Assembly: GCA_964391195.1 (NCBI GenBank)
Contig: CAYMLG010000021.1
Location: forward strand, 1 to 64,000
DNA: 64,000 nt
Source: JAAYXE01 sp964391195
Lineage (GTDB): Bacteria; Chloroflexota; Anaerolineae; Anaerolineales; UBA4823
Direction of reading: 5' to 3'
Below, in pieces: positions 42,524-51,202 of the stretch. The position numbers and the translations under genes are program-made. The stretch's first letter is position 1, and every line of letters begins with the position of its first letter. The notes beneath the pieces were generated by a model that worked only from the letters and a program-made list of their open reading frames with translations, was not told the origin of the DNA and searched no databases.

Positions 42524-45500
42524 TTACTCTCGCCTGATCTTTTCCTGCCTTTTTCTTCGCAAGGCATTCTTTCCGGGCTGGCTCTGGAGCGTTTGTTTGA
42601 CCAGTGGCGAATTGAGGAACGACCTTCTTCCTTCAGGCTCATCCAACTGGTTCGCAAGCTGTTCGACCAGGACGACCGACTGCTCCTGTGTTTCGGCCAG
42701 CAGGTCAATATCTCCGTGAAATGAGCTGCTCCTTTGCGCCATGGAAACGGCCTTTCTAAGCTCTGTCAGGGATCGCAGCAGATCGTAAGGCCGGTTCAAG
42801 GACCTCCAGTTCTCGGCCGCAGCCTGATAATGCGCCGCAGCTTCTTCCCACTCCTCCCTGATCCCGGCCTCAGAAGCGCGCGCTTCCGCCAGGCAGGCGG
42901 CAAGTTGCCGGTTCTGCGCCGGATACAGGGCCTCTTCTATTCGGCTAAGGCTCGCCAGGTTCCCGATTGAGCCCAGGCCCGGCCAGGGATGCGGTAGGAG
43001 CAGGGCAGGCAGAGTTTCATACCGGGGATAGCTGGCAGTTTCGAGCAGCGCCAGAATTTCCTCCATGAGGCTTGACCGTTCCGCTTGCGACGGAGTGCAG
43101 CGAGCTAATTGCGTGAGATGAGGGATGGTGGTCTGCGGTTCGGCTGCGCTGCGGGCAACCTCTGTGTAAGGGACCAGGCTGGCAAGCGCTTTTTCCGTCT
43201 GGCCGAGATCGTTATACACCAACCCGAGTAGATTGCTGGCCCACACTTTCGCCATCGATGACCCGGGGTTGGCTGACATCCATTTCCAAATTTCTGGCAC
43301 TCGTTCCCTGGCCTGTCTCCATCGCCCCGTCCACCAGTCCAGGTGACCTAATTGCGCCAGCGCCACTCCCTCGAACATGCTCGCCTGAACCTTTTGGGCG
43401 TAAGCCAGCAGGCGTTCGTAGATCGTTCGCGCTTCCTCGTACCGTTCCAGGTTCACCAGTGTGTCTCCCCATCCGGCATAGGCTCGCCCGACTTCATGCG
43501 GTAAGCCGGCCTGCTCCGCCCGTGCCTGGCTTTCGGCAAGCATCGCCAACCCTCGTTCCACCTCTCCGGTCATCGTCAGAGATACGCCCATCGTAGTCTG
43601 GACGTTCGTGATCACATCTTCGGCCTCCAGCGCTCTGCCCATTCTCAGGGCCCGTTCGCCCCAACTGATGGCTGCTTCGTACTCGTCAGCAAGCATATGC
43701 ATTTGGGCGATACTGCTGATGACATGCCCTTGTTCGACGTTTTCTGGCCCCTCTTCTAGCAGCGCCAGCGCCCGGTGGTAGTGTGTCAACGCTTTCGCTC
43801 GCACACCTTGCTCCCAATAAGCGCGCCCGATCAGCCTGTGCACACCCCCCATATGAGTGTGGCTTCCGGCTCCAGCATAGATCCTCTCAGCCTCCACAAG
43901 GCGTTCGACGGCTTCCGCCGATTTGCCGAGCGCCAGATAGGTTTCGCCAAGCTTTTTGAGCACTTCCGCCCTGGCAGTCAGGTCCTTTCCCTGCCAGTTT
44001 TCCAGGGCGGAGCCATAAAAATGGACCGTCTCCTCCAGCGCGACCCGCCGCCGGGCATCATCACCGGCGCGGCACAGGTAAGGGACAGCCCGGGCTGCAT
44101 CTCCGGCTGCCAGAAAATGCTGAGCCAGAGTCACCGTGAGAGGTTCTATTTCCTCTCTGCCGATTTGTTCGAGCGCAGCCGCGATTTCCCCGTGGAGGGC
44201 GCGTCGTTCGGCGCTGCTGAGTTGGTGATAAAGATACTGCTGGAACAGATGATGACGGAACTGGTAGCGGGTGATCAACTGCTTTCCGAGGCGCCACTCT
44301 CCCTGCTCGTGTACCAGCCGGTAGCGACGGTCCAGCTCTTGAGACAATTGGCGCAGCAGGTCACGGGGGTCCTGTGACTGTACATGGGCCACTACCTCCA
44401 CAGAAAAGCTTTCCCCCTCAACGCAGGCCGTGGCCAGCACCTGTCGTAGTTCCTCCGGCAAAACTTCGATCCTGCGGGAGATGACCGCCTCGACCCGGGC
44501 CGGTAGAATATCCCAGTTCAGTTCGGGCGCTACTACCCACCTCCCCAACTTGTCTGGCTCCAGGCTGCCCTGATCTTGCAGCGCTCTCAGCAGCTCTACC
44601 GTAAATAGTGGGTGCCCTTTCGTGCGACGGTATAACGCTTCGCGAAAAGAAGCATCCAGGTGGTTTGGTTCACTATCCAGCAGCGCATCGATAAAGCTGC
44701 GCCCTTCTGCCGGGCCAATCGTATCGAGGTCGATCAGTATTTCTCCCCGGTAGCGGATCAATTCCTGGATCACGGGCGTCAGGGGATGCTCGCCTTTATC
44801 CTGTTGGCTCAGCTCGCTTGGGCGATAAGCGCCGATAACCAGGACTGGGCTGTTAGCAAGCTGTCGTCCCAGATAAAATAGCAGGTTAGCGGAGGCGGCA
44901 TCGATCCACTGCAGGTCATCCAGCAGTAAAACGATGGGCTGCCGCGTAGCCAATCTTCGTAGTAACTGCTCCATCTGAGCGAAAATCTGGCGCTGGTCCA
45001 AATCGCGCCTTTGGTGAACCGGTCGCCGCGTGTTGATTTGGGGGAGAAAGATATCGGCCAGGTCGGGCGCATGGGTGTTGATCGTATGGATCACCTGAGG
45101 TCCAATAGCTCGTAAGCGTTGGACCTGTGCCTCGGATAAAATGCTGCCAGGCCAGGGGCGCTGCCAATCGCCGGATAGGATCGCGATCAGATCGCGGAAC
45201 GGGGAATAGGGATCGGCAAACCCGATCAGCGCCTGGCAGGCCCCGGAGGCGATGACCACCTCGGGCTGTTCGTTCAGCGCCCGGTGGGCAAACTCCACCA
45301 TCAGGCTGGTTTTTCCCTGCCCCGCTTCCCCTGCGATGAAGAGGACGCCTCCTTCACCCCGGATGGCTGCCTGAAAATGGGAAAACAACGCCTGCAGTTC
45401 TTGTTCCCGTCCGACGAAAAGCGGCGGTGTGGGGGCTGCCGGAGTCGGGCTGCCAGCGGGGACCGGAAACACGACCGGCGGAGCCGGCTCGAGCTCAGTA

Positions 45501-46258
45501 TTGAGAATTTGCCTGTACAGGGCAGTGGTTTCTGGGGAGGGCGGCGCTTCGATTTCTGCTTTCAACGCCTCAACACAGGCCTGGTACAGGCGCAGCGCCT
45601 CTTGCCTGCGGCCAGAGAGCGCATGGAGGCGCATCAGCTCGCGGCACAGCAACTCATCCGCCGGGTCTTTCAGCAGTCGCGGGGACAGCAGTTCAATTGC
45701 AGCCGGATAATCCCCCCATTCCATGTGCTGCCTGGCTCTAGCCAGGCTGGCTTCCCGGTGGCGCCGGCTCAACTCCTCTCTCGGTAGCTGCGTCCACTCC
45801 TCGTAACGGTCGTCGCTCAAAAAGTCCCCCCGGTATAGTGCCAGCGCTGCTTCGAGCCTGGCAGTGCGCTGTTCAGGGGAGAGGCCTGGAGCAGCCTGGC
45901 AAAGATGTTCGAATTCGTCCGTGTCCACCCAGACGACCGGATCGTTCAACTGCAAAATCCCATCCCTGAAGGAAAACATCTCTCCGGCCGCATCCGGACC
46001 TAAGCCGGTGGCTAGCGTCTGGCGCAGTGAATGCAGGGCGCGGTACAGGTTGTTGGCGCCGGAATCTGGGTCGCTCTCAGGCCAGAGGAATTCGATGGCC
46101 TGGTCTTTGATCAGGCGACCCTCATAAGCCAGGCGCTTCAGCAACATGGCGGCTTTTTTTCGTTGCCAATCTTGCGCTCCTAAAACCCGTTCGCCCCGGC
46201 TGACCTCGAATGAACCCAGCAATCGGATTCTCATCGCTGGTTCTTGATCGGGGATCAT
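42524..46258 (-). CDS. Giant BTAD / AAA-ATPase / TPR transcriptional regulator (AfsR-SARP-like)
   Basis: 1,244 aa. Residues about 9-100: OmpR-type winged HTH (MRIRLLGSFEVSRGERVL, KKAAMLLKRLAYEG). Residues 100-255: BTAD helices (YRGDFLSDDRYEEWTQLPREEL, ELMRLHALSGRRQEALRLY). Residues 280-600: STAND-type ATPase with Walker A GEAGQGKTSL and Walker B VLLLDDLQWID. Residues 680-1150: TPR repeats (YWEQGVRAKALTHYHRAL, AISWGERALRMGRAL). Such proteins bind DNA through the winged HTH and are switched by ligand and ATP. The target is unknown. Start ATG 46258 has GGGAGG 6 nt upstream. It is among the largest cytoplasmic regulators one would expect, and is common in Chloroflexota. Confidence 0.9.
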   Translation of the reverse strand: MIPDQEPAMRIRLLGSFEVSRGERVLGAQDWQRKKAAMLLKRLAYEGRLIKDQAIEFLWPESDPDSGANNLYRALHSLRQTLATGLGPDAAGEMFSFRDGILQLNDPVVWVDTDEFEHLCQAAPGLSPEQRTARLEAALALYRGDFLSDDRYEEWTQLPREELSRRHREASLARARQHMEWGDYPAAIELLSPRLLKDPADELLCRELMRLHALSGRRQEALRLYQACVEALKAEIEAPPSPETTALYRQILNTELEPAPPVVFPVPAGSPTPAAPTPPLFVGREQELQALFSHFQAAIRGEGGVLFIAGEAGQGKTSLMVEFAHRALNEQPEVVIASGACQALIGFADPYSPFRDLIAILSGDWQRPWPGSILSEAQVQRLRAIGPQVIHTINTHAPDLADIFLPQINTRRPVHQRRDLDQRQIFAQMEQLLRRLATRQPIVLLLDDLQWIDAASANLLFYLGRQLANSPVLVIGAYRPSELSQQDKGEHPLTPVIQELIRYRGEILIDLDTIGPAEGRSFIDALLDSEPNHLDASFREALYRRTKGHPLFTVELLRALQDQGSLEPDKLGRWVVAPELNWDILPARVEAVISRRIEVLPEELRQVLATACVEGESFSVEVVAHVQSQDPRDLLRQLSQELDRRYRLVHEQGEWRLGKQLITRYQFRHHLFQQYLYHQLSSAERRALHGEIAAALEQIGREEIEPLTVTLAQHFLAAGDAARAVPYLCRAGDDARRRVALEETVHFYGSALENWQGKDLTARAEVLKKLGETYLALGKSAEAVERLVEAERIYAGAGSHTHMGGVHRLIGRAYWEQGVRAKALTHYHRALALLEEGPENVEQGHVISSIAQMHMLADEYEAAISWGERALRMGRALEAEDVITNVQTTMGVSLTMTGEVERGLAMLAESQARAEQAGLPHEVGRAYAGWGDTLVNLERYEEARTIYERLLAYAQKVQASMFEGVALAQLGHLDWWTGRWRQARERVPEIWKWMSANPGSSMAKVWASNLLGLVYNDLGQTEKALASLVPYTEVARSAAEPQTTIPHLTQLARCTPSQAERSSLMEEILALLETASYPRYETLPALLLPHPWPGLGSIGNLASLSRIEEALYPAQNRQLAACLAEARASEAGIREEWEEAAAHYQAAAENWRSLNRPYDLLRSLTELRKAVSMAQRSSSFHGDIDLLAETQEQSVVLVEQLANQLDEPEGRRSFLNSPLVKQTLQSQPGKNALRRKRQEKIRRE

Positions 46259-46285
46259 GCACAGCCTCCCATGGAATAATGCATA

Positions 46286-46927
46286 TTAAGGTTTGCGGCC
46301 CGAGAGGATCGAAATCGTGCCGAAGACCGTGGCGTATCGCCTCGGTTCCTCAACCTGAATAAATCCGGCCTCTATAATCATCACCGGCAGTAGACCATCC
46401 AGATGATCAATGATCGGTTCGAAGCGGCGCATTCTCGGAGCCACCCTCCGCCCCCACCGGGTGTGGGGCCGGCCGAAATCGGCGATATGGATTTCTCCAC
46501 CAGGCTTCAACACTCGGTAAGCCTCATGGATGGAGCGGACCTTCTCCTCTCGCTTCAGCAGACTAAACACCAGCGTAGACAGCACCCGGTCAAACGCTTC
46601 ATCCGCAAAAGGGAGGGCAGTGATATTCCCTGTCCCGAAACTCACAGCACAGCCGGCCTGAGAGGCCTTTCTCCGGGCGATGGACAGGATATCCGGATCG
46701 GCATCGATTCCAGTCACCTCTGCTTCCGGTTGATCTTCCTTGACCATGATCGCCAGGGTTCCGGTGCCTGCCCCCAAATCAAGCACACGATGGCCGGGAG
46801 AGATCTGCGCCATGCGGATTAAGTCTTGCTTGAACCGTTTTTCCGGTAAAAGCAGCCTGGCAAAAAGGTCGTAAACCGGCGTCAGCCGGCGGACCAGCAG
46901 CGCGGGATACTCCTGGCCGGTGGTCAT
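46286..46927 (-). CDS. Class I SAM-dependent methyltransferase (UbiE-like)
   Basis: 213 aa. Motif I VLDLGAGTGTLAI (near 47-59), motif post I TGIDADPDIL, motif II ALPFADEAFDRVLSTLV, motif III VLKPGGEIHIADFG. The order and spacing fit UbiE/COQ5-type methyltransferases acting on quinones, lipids or small molecules. The start at 46927 has only a weak ribosome site. It precedes the large regulator gene by 27 bp and may share its transcript. Substrate unknown. Confidence 0.88.
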   Translation of the reverse strand: MTTGQEYPALLVRRLTPVYDLFARLLLPEKRFKQDLIRMAQISPGHRVLDLGAGTGTLAIMVKEDQPEAEVTGIDADPDILSIARRKASQAGCAVSFGTGNITALPFADEAFDRVLSTLVFSLLKREEKVRSIHEAYRVLKPGGEIHIADFGRPHTRWGRRVAPRMRRFEPIIDHLDGLLPVMIIEAGFIQVEEPRRYATVFGTISILSGRKP

Positions 46928-46987
46928 GATAAGACTTTTCTGCTGGTTAGCGCCGTCAAACCCCTGGTCTGTTTCACGCTCACTGCC

Positions 46988-47635
46988 TCAGCGTGTATAA
47001 ACCATCACCTGCCAGACCATCGTCCGGCGGTAATATTTACGTTGCAGGCCAGCCTTTCTCAGCAGCGCTTCGACGGCCTTCGTGGGATGCACGTAACCCC
47101 GATAAGGGTTTCCCCGCAGGCGGAAGAACAGGTTGGCAATCGCGACCCCAACCCTGATCCACCACAGGTCGCGCGGGAAAACCAGGCCGTACACTTTGCT
47201 CGCCCGTCTTGCCGATGCAACGACCAGTTTGTGGAGATCGGGATAGCAGCAGATCACCCGGTCGAGCGTGACGATATCCGCCGGCAGAATCTGGTCTGCC
47301 AGGCCGGCGAAGTCTCCATGCCGGTAACTCACCAGGTCTGAAATCCCCCTTCGTTGCGCCTCTTCTCTGGCAGCCTCGATATAGGCTGTAGAAGCATCGA
47401 CCCCCACGGCCCTGTCCACACCGGCCTCAAGCAGCTCGTGCTGGATGGCTCCCACGCCGCCGCCGATGTCCAGCAAAGTCAGCCTCTCGAAGCCTTCCTT
47501 TTTGATAATTCCGAGGATGGCCCTGACCAGCATCCGGGTTGTCCGGTCCGGTCCGTTCCTGCGATAATGGGAAAGTTCTTTGGCCACCTGCTGCCGGTTG
47601 AACAGCTCCTCGATCCCCTGGCACTGGCAGTTCAC
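46988..47635 (-). CDS. Class I SAM-dependent methyltransferase (Mg-protoporphyrin methyltransferase-like)
   Basis: 215 aa, GTG start with TAGGAG 6 nt before. Motif I TLLDIGGGVGAIQHELL, acidic GVDASTAYIEAA, then DIVTLDRVICCYPDL and a tail RGYVHPTKAVEALLRKAGL. CYPDLHKLV plus YVHPT is typical of the ChlM/BchM-like group that also includes many non-photosynthetic members. An N-terminal CQCQG motif could bind metal. It starts 21 bp after the sulfur-enzyme gene and is probably co-transcribed with it. Substrate unknown. Confidence 0.82.
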   Translation of the reverse strand: MNCQCQGIEELFNRQQVAKELSHYRRNGPDRTTRMLVRAILGIIKKEGFERLTLLDIGGGVGAIQHELLEAGVDRAVGVDASTAYIEAAREEAQRRGISDLVSYRHGDFAGLADQILPADIVTLDRVICCYPDLHKLVVASARRASKVYGLVFPRDLWWIRVGVAIANLFFRLRGNPYRGYVHPTKAVEALLRKAGLQRKYYRRTMVWQVMVYTR

Positions 47636-47656
47636 TTCGTTCTCCTACCCCCAGCT

Positions 47657-49087
47657 TCAACGATCGTCGTCTCGGACGAGGTCTCCCACGACCTCAAACC
47701 CGGCTTCTTGCCAGCGGTGGAAGCCGCCCTCGAGCACTGCGAAATTCTGGTAGCCGCGCTGTTCCAGAACGGATGCCCCCACGGTTGACCGGTCCCCGCG
47801 CTGGCAGTGAATGACCACGGGTTCATCCCGCGGCAAGGGGAGATCATCGAACGGGAGCCGCCCGGATTCGATGTGGATGGCCCCCGGCAGATGCCCGGCC
47901 TGCCACTCCCGGTCTGAGCGCACATCCAGGATCAGCGGAGCCTTGCCCTGCTCCATGCGTTCTCTCAGTTCCTGGGCCTGCATCACCGGCACCTGCGATA
48001 CCGGGTAGGTCCAGGCTTCGAACCCGCCGTGTAAGGCCCCGCGTAGCTCGTCATACCCGATCCGGATCAACTGGCGCACGGCCTCCTCCCGTTCCTCCTC
48101 ATCGCTGCTCACCAGGATCAGCGGGCTGCCGAAAGGGATCACCCAGCCGGCCCAGGTGGACAGGGGGGAGCCCACCGGGATCCCGTATGACCCGGGGATA
48201 TGCCCGGCGGCAAACGCCTGGGGTGGCCGGGTGTCCAGGATTGCCACCCCTTCCGCTCTGAGTTGGCGGACCTCACGTGGATTCATTGGCTTCAAGCTCG
48301 GGATCCCACCCAGGAGCGCCGGGCCGCGCTGGTTGATCGCCCGCAGATATTTAAAATAAGTGGGGTAAGACGGCAGACCGCTCAACGATTGCAGGACAAA
48401 GCGCTCCTCTCCCATGGCCTTCGCCAGCGGGTTGCCGAGCTTTTCTCGCCCGATGGTCGAGACCCGTTCTTCCGATACGGGTGCGTTGCAGTATGAACCC
48501 GCGCCGTGGGTGGGGTACACCGTCACCTCGTCCGGCAAGTGGAGCAGTTTATCCTGGATGGAGTGATAGAGCTGCCGGGCCAGAGGCGCCGCCAGCTCGT
48601 CCCCCAGCAGGTCCGTCCGCGCCGCTCCGCCCACGATCAGCGCGCCTCCACTGAAAACTGCTACCGCAACTCCGGCCGTAGTTGCAGCCGGACCCGCCGC
48701 CGGACCCGTTCCCCCAGCCTCGTACACCACGAAGCTGATGTGCTCCGGTGTATGTCCCGGGGTCGAGATGGTGCGGATCCTGATCCCACCCAACTCCAGT
48801 TCGCGCCCGTCGGTCAGGGGAAGGTGATCGAATGCGAGCTGGCCCTGTGCGCTGGCCCCCACCTTCGCCTTCGCTTGCGCCGCAATCTCCCGGGCTCCGG
48901 ATACGAAATCGTTGTGCAAGTGCGTGTCCAGCGCATAGCGGATGCGCAAGCCCAGGCCCTCTGCCGTTTGCAGGTAGCGGTCCACATCTCGTTCGGCGTC
49001 CACCACTGCGGCCAGGCCCGTCTCCTCAGAAGCGATCAGGTAGGAGGAATTCCCCAGGCCCTCGTCCACAAACTGTTTTACGAACAT
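47657..49087 (-). CDS. MBL-fold persulfide-dioxygenase-like hydrolase with two rhodanese domains
   Basis: 476 aa. Residues 1-250: metallo-beta-lactamase fold (THLHNDFVSG, STPGHTPEHISF, YPTHGAGSYC), close to ETHE1-like persulfide dioxygenases; THLHND is a variant of THxHxDH. Residues 265-360: first rhodanese domain with no Cys in its active loop (VSSDEEEREE), so structural. Residues 370-465: second rhodanese with an active-loop Cys (VIHCQRGDRS). The fusion suggests sulfane-sulfur transfer to a thiol and its oxidation. The transcript likely begins at the promoter at 49267-49295. Start ATG 49087 has GGGGAG 11 nt upstream. Confidence 0.9.
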   Translation of the reverse strand: MFVKQFVDEGLGNSSYLIASEETGLAAVVDAERDVDRYLQTAEGLGLRIRYALDTHLHNDFVSGAREIAAQAKAKVGASAQGQLAFDHLPLTDGRELELGGIRIRTISTPGHTPEHISFVVYEAGGTGPAAGPAATTAGVAVAVFSGGALIVGGAARTDLLGDELAAPLARQLYHSIQDKLLHLPDEVTVYPTHGAGSYCNAPVSEERVSTIGREKLGNPLAKAMGEERFVLQSLSGLPSYPTYFKYLRAINQRGPALLGGIPSLKPMNPREVRQLRAEGVAILDTRPPQAFAAGHIPGSYGIPVGSPLSTWAGWVIPFGSPLILVSSDEEEREEAVRQLIRIGYDELRGALHGGFEAWTYPVSQVPVMQAQELRERMEQGKAPLILDVRSDREWQAGHLPGAIHIESGRLPFDDLPLPRDEPVVIHCQRGDRSTVGASVLEQRGYQNFAVLEGGFHRWQEAGFEVVGDLVRDDDR

Positions 49088-49144
49088 CGTTCAACGCTCC
49101 CCTGTCCGCATGAACACCGCATTTTCCGCATCCCAAGGCCCGCC

Positions 49145-49246
49145 TCACATCCTGGCCATCTCCCGGCACGACTGCCCTCAGCGTTCGCATACTTCGGCGC
49201 AAACTCCGCAGGTGCGGGCGTGCAGGTCGGACATGCGCAGCATGCA
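49145..49246 (-). pseudogene. C-terminal relic of a four-helix copper-binding (DUF326/Csp-like) protein
   Basis: Read on the minus strand from 49246: CMLRMSDLHARTCGVCAEVCER, then TGA at 49180-49178, then GQSCREMARM and a stop at 49147-49145. The H-x3-C-x2-C-A-E-x-C spacing followed by C-x-x-x-A is typical of the C-terminal helices of Cys-rich copper-storage proteins of about 110 aa. Only the last third is present, and a Cys codon (TGC) appears to have become TGA. No ribosome site precedes it. It lies between the promoter and the MBL-rhodanese gene. Decay is my reading. Confidence 0.5.
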
Positions 49247-49266
49247 ATTGGCGCCATGCGTAATTA

Positions 49267-49295
49267 ACTATAGGCATTGTGGAGCGGAAAATCAA
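49267..49295 (-). promoter_or_regulatory. Sigma70-type promoter for the MBL-rhodanese gene
   Basis: On the minus strand TTGATT (49295-49290), exactly 17 nt, then TATAGT (49272-49267). Transcription would begin near 49260, giving a leader of about 170 nt that contains the copper-protein relic before the MBL-rhodanese ATG at 49087. Confidence 0.65.
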
Positions 49296-49395
49296 TTAGG
49301 GAAACCCCTGATATCTGTCTGCGTGGCCGGCGGACCTCTACCTTGCGAAAACGCCAACCCACTGGCCCTGCGCTTGAACGGCGGACAACGGCTCG

Positions 49396-49440
49396 AAATA
49401 CAAAGCTGCCCGGCAGGCTCAAGGGCCCGGGCCGGGCAGC
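49396..49440 (-). terminator. Intrinsic terminator after the RidA gene
   Basis: On the minus strand GCTGCCCGGC (49440-49431) and GCCGGGCAGC (49414-49405) form a perfect 10-bp stem around a 16-nt loop, followed directly by TTTGTATTT (49404-49396). It ends the SMP-30/RidA transcript. Together with the promoter at 49267-49295 it fills the gap 49247-49531, where no other gene is seen. Confidence 0.8.
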
Positions 49441-49531
49441 CCTGTCATCCAGCGGACCTTTTCGATTTGCGGGTCCGTTCAGATGTCTTCTGGCGCCTAA
49501 CCACGCCCAGTTATCACCTTCTTACCGGCTT

Positions 49532-49966
49532 CTATTCAGGGACAACCGCGATCGCATCCATTTCGAGCAGGAAATCGGGGTTGGCCAATTCCGCTACGTA
49601 CATCATCGACACCGTCGGTGGGTTCTTGCGTCTGCCCCACACCTGCTGGAATACCTCGAAGCCGGGCTGCAGCGGCTGGCCCTGGACGAGATAGATATTC
49701 CACTTGACGACGTGCTCCAACCTCGCGCCGGCGGCCTCTAAAGCAGCCTGGACATTCTTCAGCACCTGTTCCGTCTGCGCTTTGATATCCCCTTTGCCTA
49801 CAATTTCTCCGTTCGCGTTGACTGCGTCCTGGCCGCCCACGTACACCGTCTTTGCCGGCCCGCTCACCACCACGACCTGGGAGAAAGCGGGGTTCTTGTG
49901 CATCGTATCTGGGCTGAGATACTGCACCTGCCCGGATACGGAAGTCGGTTTGATGTCCTGGTTCAC
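49532..49966 (-). CDS. RidA/YjgF family protein
   Basis: 144 aa from GTG 49966, chosen for its AAAAGGAG ribosome site; an upstream ATG at 49984 is less likely. The fold is recognisable: VVVVSGPAKTVYVGGQDAVNANGEIVG, AQTEQVLKNVQAALEAAGA, VVKWNIYLVQG. The usual catalytic Arg in the R-NPP(T)-like block appears in WGRRKNPPTVSMMYV, followed by LLEMDAIAVV. RidA hydrolyses reactive enamine/imine intermediates made by PLP enzymes. Here it follows an SMP-30 gene by 45 bp and may serve the same catabolic route. Confidence 0.88.
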   Translation of the reverse strand: MNQDIKPTSVSGQVQYLSPDTMHKNPAFSQVVVVSGPAKTVYVGGQDAVNANGEIVGKGDIKAQTEQVLKNVQAALEAAGARLEHVVKWNIYLVQGQPLQPGFEVFQQVWGRRKNPPTVSMMYVAELANPDFLLEMDAIAVVPE

Positions 49967-50011
49967 GGTTACTCCTTTTATCAACCCATTCCCGGTTCAC
50001 GCCTTTGCCGG

Positions 50012-50884
50012 CTAGGGCAGCCCGGCGCCCGGCGTCTCAACCGGGACGATTTCAATCCGCCCCTGCGCCTGGGTGTCGCTGAAATCCAGGCTCTCGGTCG
50101 TCAGGATAAACAGCGTACAGCGGTCATCACCACCCAGCGTGCAAGCCAGGGGGATGGCGCCTGTGCCGAGGCGGTGGGTGATCTGGCCGCCTTCGCGCAC
50201 CCGGATCACTTCGCGGGTGTTGGGGGACGCGACCCACACTGCCTCCTCGGCGTCCAACCCCATGCCATCCGGGTTGATCCGGTCCGCCGGCATCTCGAAT
50301 TCCCCCCATTCGTCGAACTGCGCCCAGGTCCGGCGGTTCGAGAGCGTCCCCCCGGTTTCGATCGTAAACGCCGTCAGGCGTCCTCCGTAGGATTCGCCCA
50401 CGATCAGGGTCCGCCCGTCCGGCGTGATCACCATCCCATTGGGGAAGGCCAGTCCTTCGGCGGCAATCTGCGCCTGGCCATCCGGCGTCACCAGCACGAT
50501 CGGGGCTGTTCGGGGCGGGCTGTGCGGGTCGCTGAAATCGAAACCCATGCTGCCGATATAAGCCCTCCCCTGGCCATCGATCACCATATCATTGTACGGG
50601 GAATCGGCCAGGCCGGATAGATCAGCAACCTCCACAAAATCCCCGTCTTCCACCCTGAGCAGCCGGCGAGCATTGGCTGAGACCACGAGCAGATGCCCTT
50701 CCGGAGTCCAGCCCAGCCCGGATGGGGTATCGGGCAGCTCGAGCACCGTCTCTACCCGGCCGTTGAGTTCGGCCCGCATCACCTGCTGGCTGAAGAAATC
50801 GGAGAACCACAGCGCCCCTTCATACCACCTGGGAGATTCGGGGAACCGCAGCCCCTCGGCAAGAATCTCTGTTTTCATATCCAT
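50012..50884 (-). CDS. SMP-30/gluconolactonase-like hydrolase
   Basis: 290 aa. The six-bladed propeller metal site is visible: GLRFPESPRWYEG (Glu), SPYNDMVIDGQGRAYIG (Asn), FPNGMVITPDGRTLIVGES (Asn), and RINPDGMGLDAEEAVWVAS (Asp). The family opens sugar lactones or related esters using a divalent cation. ATG 50884 has AGAGGG 8 nt upstream. It is co-transcribed with the RidA gene, and both end at the terminator at 49396-49440. The substrate is not known. Confidence 0.9.
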   Translation of the reverse strand: MDMKTEILAEGLRFPESPRWYEGALWFSDFFSQQVMRAELNGRVETVLELPDTPSGLGWTPEGHLLVVSANARRLLRVEDGDFVEVADLSGLADSPYNDMVIDGQGRAYIGSMGFDFSDPHSPPRTAPIVLVTPDGQAQIAAEGLAFPNGMVITPDGRTLIVGESYGGRLTAFTIETGGTLSNRRTWAQFDEWGEFEMPADRINPDGMGLDAEEAVWVASPNTREVIRVREGGQITHRLGTGAIPLACTLGGDDRCTLFILTTESLDFSDTQAQGRIEIVPVETPGAGLP

Positions 50885-51202
50885 CTGTAAACCCTCTTCC
50901 CTGCTGCGAACGAATAAACGGAAGCGCCAGGGCCCCCGGCATCCGAAAATAAATAGATCATATGTTCTATTTCAATATACCTGCTCCGCTTTATATCGTC
51001 AAGCATCCGTTTCAATGATTAAGGCAGAACTGGTACCCTGGCGAGGTGCCGGCCTGGTCACCTGACCAGGTCAAAAATTAGACACACTACGAGCCGGGTT
51101 TCGCTCATTCGCGCGATGCGCTTTCCTTGCCTCGGGCTTATAGTGTTGGGGTTCCAGGAGACGCCACAGTCTCGCTGGTAAGTTGACAAAGGAGCCACAA
51201 TC
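50885..51202. other. Divergent intergenic region with an 18-bp palindrome
   Basis: About 318 bp between the minus-strand SMP-30 gene and the single plus-strand gene. It contains CCTGGTCACCTGACCAGG at 51053-51070, near-perfect dyad symmetry with arms CCTGGTCA/TGACCAGG, resembling GntR/FadR-type operators. It lies about 133 bp before the plus-strand ATG. AT-rich DNA at 50950-51000 could hold the SMP-30 promoter. No gene is seen here. Confidence 0.5.

Noticed and set aside
49178..49180. TGA as selenocysteine in the copper-protein relic
   Set aside because: Only the C-terminal third of the protein is left and no SECIS-like stem follows; decay is simpler.
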